From Cyanothece sp. UBA12306 (GTDB lineage: Bacteria; Cyanobacteriota; Cyanobacteriia; Cyanobacteriales; Microcystaceae): a stretch of DNA of 8,651 nucleotides. The translations under genes and the position numbers were made by a program. Shown here piece after piece: positions 6,936 through 8,651 of this stretch (positions are counted from its first letter, which is position 1; the number at the start of each line of letters is the position of its first letter). A model generated the notes under the pieces. The model made no database searches. It had not been told where the DNA came from and saw only the letters and a program-made list of their open reading frames with translations. The stretch lies in assembly GCA_003448685.1 (NCBI GenBank), contig DLXW01000036.1, forward strand, positions 1 through 8,651. The letters are read 5' to 3'.

Positions 6936-7943
6936 ATGTTGTCTAGAAATCATCAGAGTCTGATAGCTGTTGTAATTCCCTGCTTCCGAGTCTCTCGCCA
7001 GATCCTCAAGGTAGTTAATAATATTGAAGCAAAAGTTGATTATATTTATGTAATTGATGATCAATGTCCTGAAAGAAGCGGAAAATTAGTAGAAGAAACT
7101 ATTACAGACAAAAGGGTAAAAGTGCTATTTCTGAAAACGAATCAAGGAGTAGGTGGTGCCACCATTGCTGGCATTAAGCAAGCAATAGCCGATGGTGCAT
7201 CCGTCATAGTTAAAATAGATGGGGATGGACAAATGGATACTTCTTTGATTTCTAGTTTCATCGCTCCTATTCTTCATGGTGATGCTGACTATACCAAGGG
7301 TAATCGTTTTTTCTATCCAGAAGGTTTAGAATCTATGCCAACTCTACGTTTGATTGGGAATGTAGGATTATCTTTTTTTTCCAAACTTTCTTCTGGGTAT
7401 TGGAATATTTTTGATCCAACTAATGGTTTCTTGGCCATTCATGGAAAAGTTGCGGCTATTCTCCCTTTAGATAAAATACACAAGCGATTTTTCTTTGAGA
7501 GCGATCTCCTATTTCGACTCAATATTATTCAAGCTAAGGTTATAGATATTCCTATGCGAGCTATTTATGAAGATGAAGTGAGTAATCTAAATCCCTGGCG
7601 AGAATTACCTCGTTTCTTGAGTTTTCACCTGCGGAACTTCAGCAAACGTCTATTTTATAATTATATTCTGCGTGACTTCAGTATTGCTTCCCTTGAATTG
7701 ATCTTAAGTCTGCCATTAATTATATTTGGAATAATTTATGGACTAACTCATTGGAAAACCACACTACCGACTGCCAGCGCCGGAACTGTGATGCTTTCTG
7801 CACTGCCGATTATTCTTGGTTTTCAACTTCTTCTAGGTTTTATCAGTTATGATATGCAATCAGTCCCCAAAATTACCCTACAGCAAAGGCTAAGTCAACT
7901 CAATTTGCTCGAAAACTATGCTTTGCAAGGGAAAAAGTTGTGA
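6936..7943 (+). CDS. Family 2 glycosyltransferase, DPM1-like, membrane-anchored
   Basis: This 335-aa GT-A fold enzyme probably transfers a sugar from a nucleotide donor to polyprenyl phosphate on the cytoplasmic face. The N-terminal domain shows IAVVIPCFRV (10-19), the nucleotide-binding VIDDQCPERSG (39-49), LKTNQGVGGATIAGI (66-80) and the metal-binding KIDGDGQMD (D95 and D97). TKGNRF (120-125), DPTNGFLAIH (160-169) and FESDLLFRL (187-195) complete the DPM/DPG-synthase-like pattern. Two hydrophobic hairpin segments near 251-273 and 284-305 anchor the C-terminus. Start choice follows the AAGGAG site. It begins 59 bp after the membrane protein gene and ends 22 bp before the methyltransferase gene, which suggests one transcript. 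The sugar is unknown. A role as an undecaprenyl-phosphate glucosyl- or mannosyltransferase is an inference from fold and anchoring. Confidence 0.88.
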   Translation: MLSRNHQSLIAVVIPCFRVSRQILKVVNNIEAKVDYIYVIDDQCPERSGKLVEETITDKRVKVLFLKTNQGVGGATIAGIKQAIADGASVIVKIDGDGQMDTSLISSFIAPILHGDADYTKGNRFFYPEGLESMPTLRLIGNVGLSFFSKLSSGYWNIFDPTNGFLAIHGKVAAILPLDKIHKRFFFESDLLFRLNIIQAKVIDIPMRAIYEDEVSNLNPWRELPRFLSFHLRNFSKRLFYNYILRDFSIASLELILSLPLIIFGIIYGLTHWKTTLPTASAGTVMLSALPIILGFQLLLGFISYDMQSVPKITLQQRLSQLNLLENYALQGKKL

Positions 7944-7965
7944 TCATTCATATTTCTAAAACTCT

Positions 7966-8651
7966 ATGAAACCTGAGCCTGATTTTGAAGCTTACCACAA
8001 ACTACTCTCTGAGAACTATGAAGAATTCAACCATAGCAAGTCTCTGTCTGCCTATTTTATGGATAAAAGCCATCAATTAATTGAAGCAGCTTTTCCACCT
8101 AATCATTACTTTGAACGAGTATTAGAAGTGGGAGCAGGAACTGGCCATCACTTTAAATTTGTGCGTCATCAATTTAAAGAGTATGTGATGACCGATAGAA
8201 GTACAGTAATGCTCGAACGAGTAAAACAGTCTTATCCTTCTTCCTTAAGAGAACAAATTCAAATCTGCCCTGCCGATGCTGCCCAACTAGATAGCTTTGA
8301 AACAGCAAGTTTTGATCGGCTCATTGCTACTCACGTCCTAGAACATCTCTACTATCCTCATCAGGTTTTACGGGAATGGGATCGGGTAGTTCGTCCAGGA
8401 GGGGTACTGTCAATTGTTTTGCCCTGTGATCCAGGCTGGTTATGGCGGTTTGGCAGGATGTTGGGTCCCCGTGCTAACGCTGAGCAAAAAGGTATCCCCT
8501 ATGACTATTGGATGGCACGAGAACACGTAAATCCATTTAATAATCTCAGAGTATTTATTGAATACTATTTTGAGTCCGTTGAGACGAAATGGTATCCGAG
8601 CCAAATTCCCTCAATGGATTTGAATCTCTTTTATCAGAAAATTGGGTTTAA
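7966..8651 (+). CDS. Class I SAM-dependent methyltransferase, 3' end cut by window
   Basis: The frame is open for 228 codons from the ATG at 7966 to the window edge with no stop, so the C-terminus is missing, probably by a short stretch. The SAM-binding motif I is VLEVGAGTGHHFKFV (52-66), with the acidic residue of strand 2 at D77 (MTDRS). PADAAQLD (102-109), ATHVLEHL (121-128) and VVRPGGVLSIVLP (141-153) match the methyltransferase-11 type pattern. No membrane segment or signal peptide is present, so it is cytoplasmic. No strong Shine-Dalgarno is seen; the 22-bp gap to the upstream glycosyltransferase gene suggests cotranscription. The neighbours suggest a sugar, lipid-linked glycan or similar small molecule as substrate, but the methyl acceptor cannot be predicted from these motifs. 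Confidence 0.88.
   Translation, partial: MKPEPDFEAYHKLLSENYEEFNHSKSLSAYFMDKSHQLIEAAFPPNHYFERVLEVGAGTGHHFKFVRHQFKEYVMTDRSTVMLERVKQSYPSSLREQIQICPADAAQLDSFETASFDRLIATHVLEHLYYPHQVLREWDRVVRPGGVLSIVLPCDPGWLWRFGRMLGPRANAEQKGIPYDYWMAREHVNPFNNLRVFIEYYFESVETKWYPSQIPSMDLNLFYQKIGF

Noticed and set aside
6873..7064. 63-aa open frame on the minus strand over the GT2 start
   Set aside because: It is antisense to the conserved N-terminus of the glycosyltransferase and is Asn/Ile-rich low-complexity sequence, as expected from AT-rich antisense reading.

Overview
The window looks like chromosomal DNA of a cyanobacterium, probably a unicellular AT-rich type of the Cyanothece/Crocosphaera kind. Three things support this. 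Two perfect HIP1 octamers (GCGATCGC) and several one-off variants occur. A cyanobacterium/plastid-type DUF3727 protein is encoded. Small AT-rich palindromes lie in the spacers. The genus is an inference from style and was not determined.

Left part (1-3119, minus strand): a complete squalene-hopene cyclase gene (shc, hopanoid synthesis) lies downstream of pheS, the phenylalanyl-tRNA synthetase alpha subunit. They are separated by a 146-bp spacer holding a long AT-only palindrome. A GC-rich hairpin with an adjacent imperfect repeat sits just past the end of shc, at the window edge.

Middle part (3120-4838): a 240-bp divergent spacer separates pheS from surE (5'/3'-nucleotidase, plus strand). 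surE is followed by an acidic 198-aa DUF3727 protein. These are ordinary conserved housekeeping-type genes.

Right part (4839-8651, plus strand): this is the accessory portion. It begins with a roughly 150-bp element with inverted ends (4858-5012) that resembles a MITE and carries a second, perfect palindrome inside. Just after it comes a run of three same-strand genes: a very AT-rich polytopic membrane protein of GT-C glycosyltransferase type, a DPM1-like family 2 glycosyltransferase with two C-terminal membrane segments, and a class I SAM-dependent methyltransferase cut by the window end. The family 2 enzyme probably makes a polyprenyl-phosphate sugar. The membrane protein could use that sugar as donor. 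The methyltransferase could modify the glycan, its carrier or another small molecule. This is a plausible surface-glycan or glycolipid modification cassette, but the substrates cannot be read from the sequence. I found no CRISPR array, tRNA, rRNA or transposase gene.
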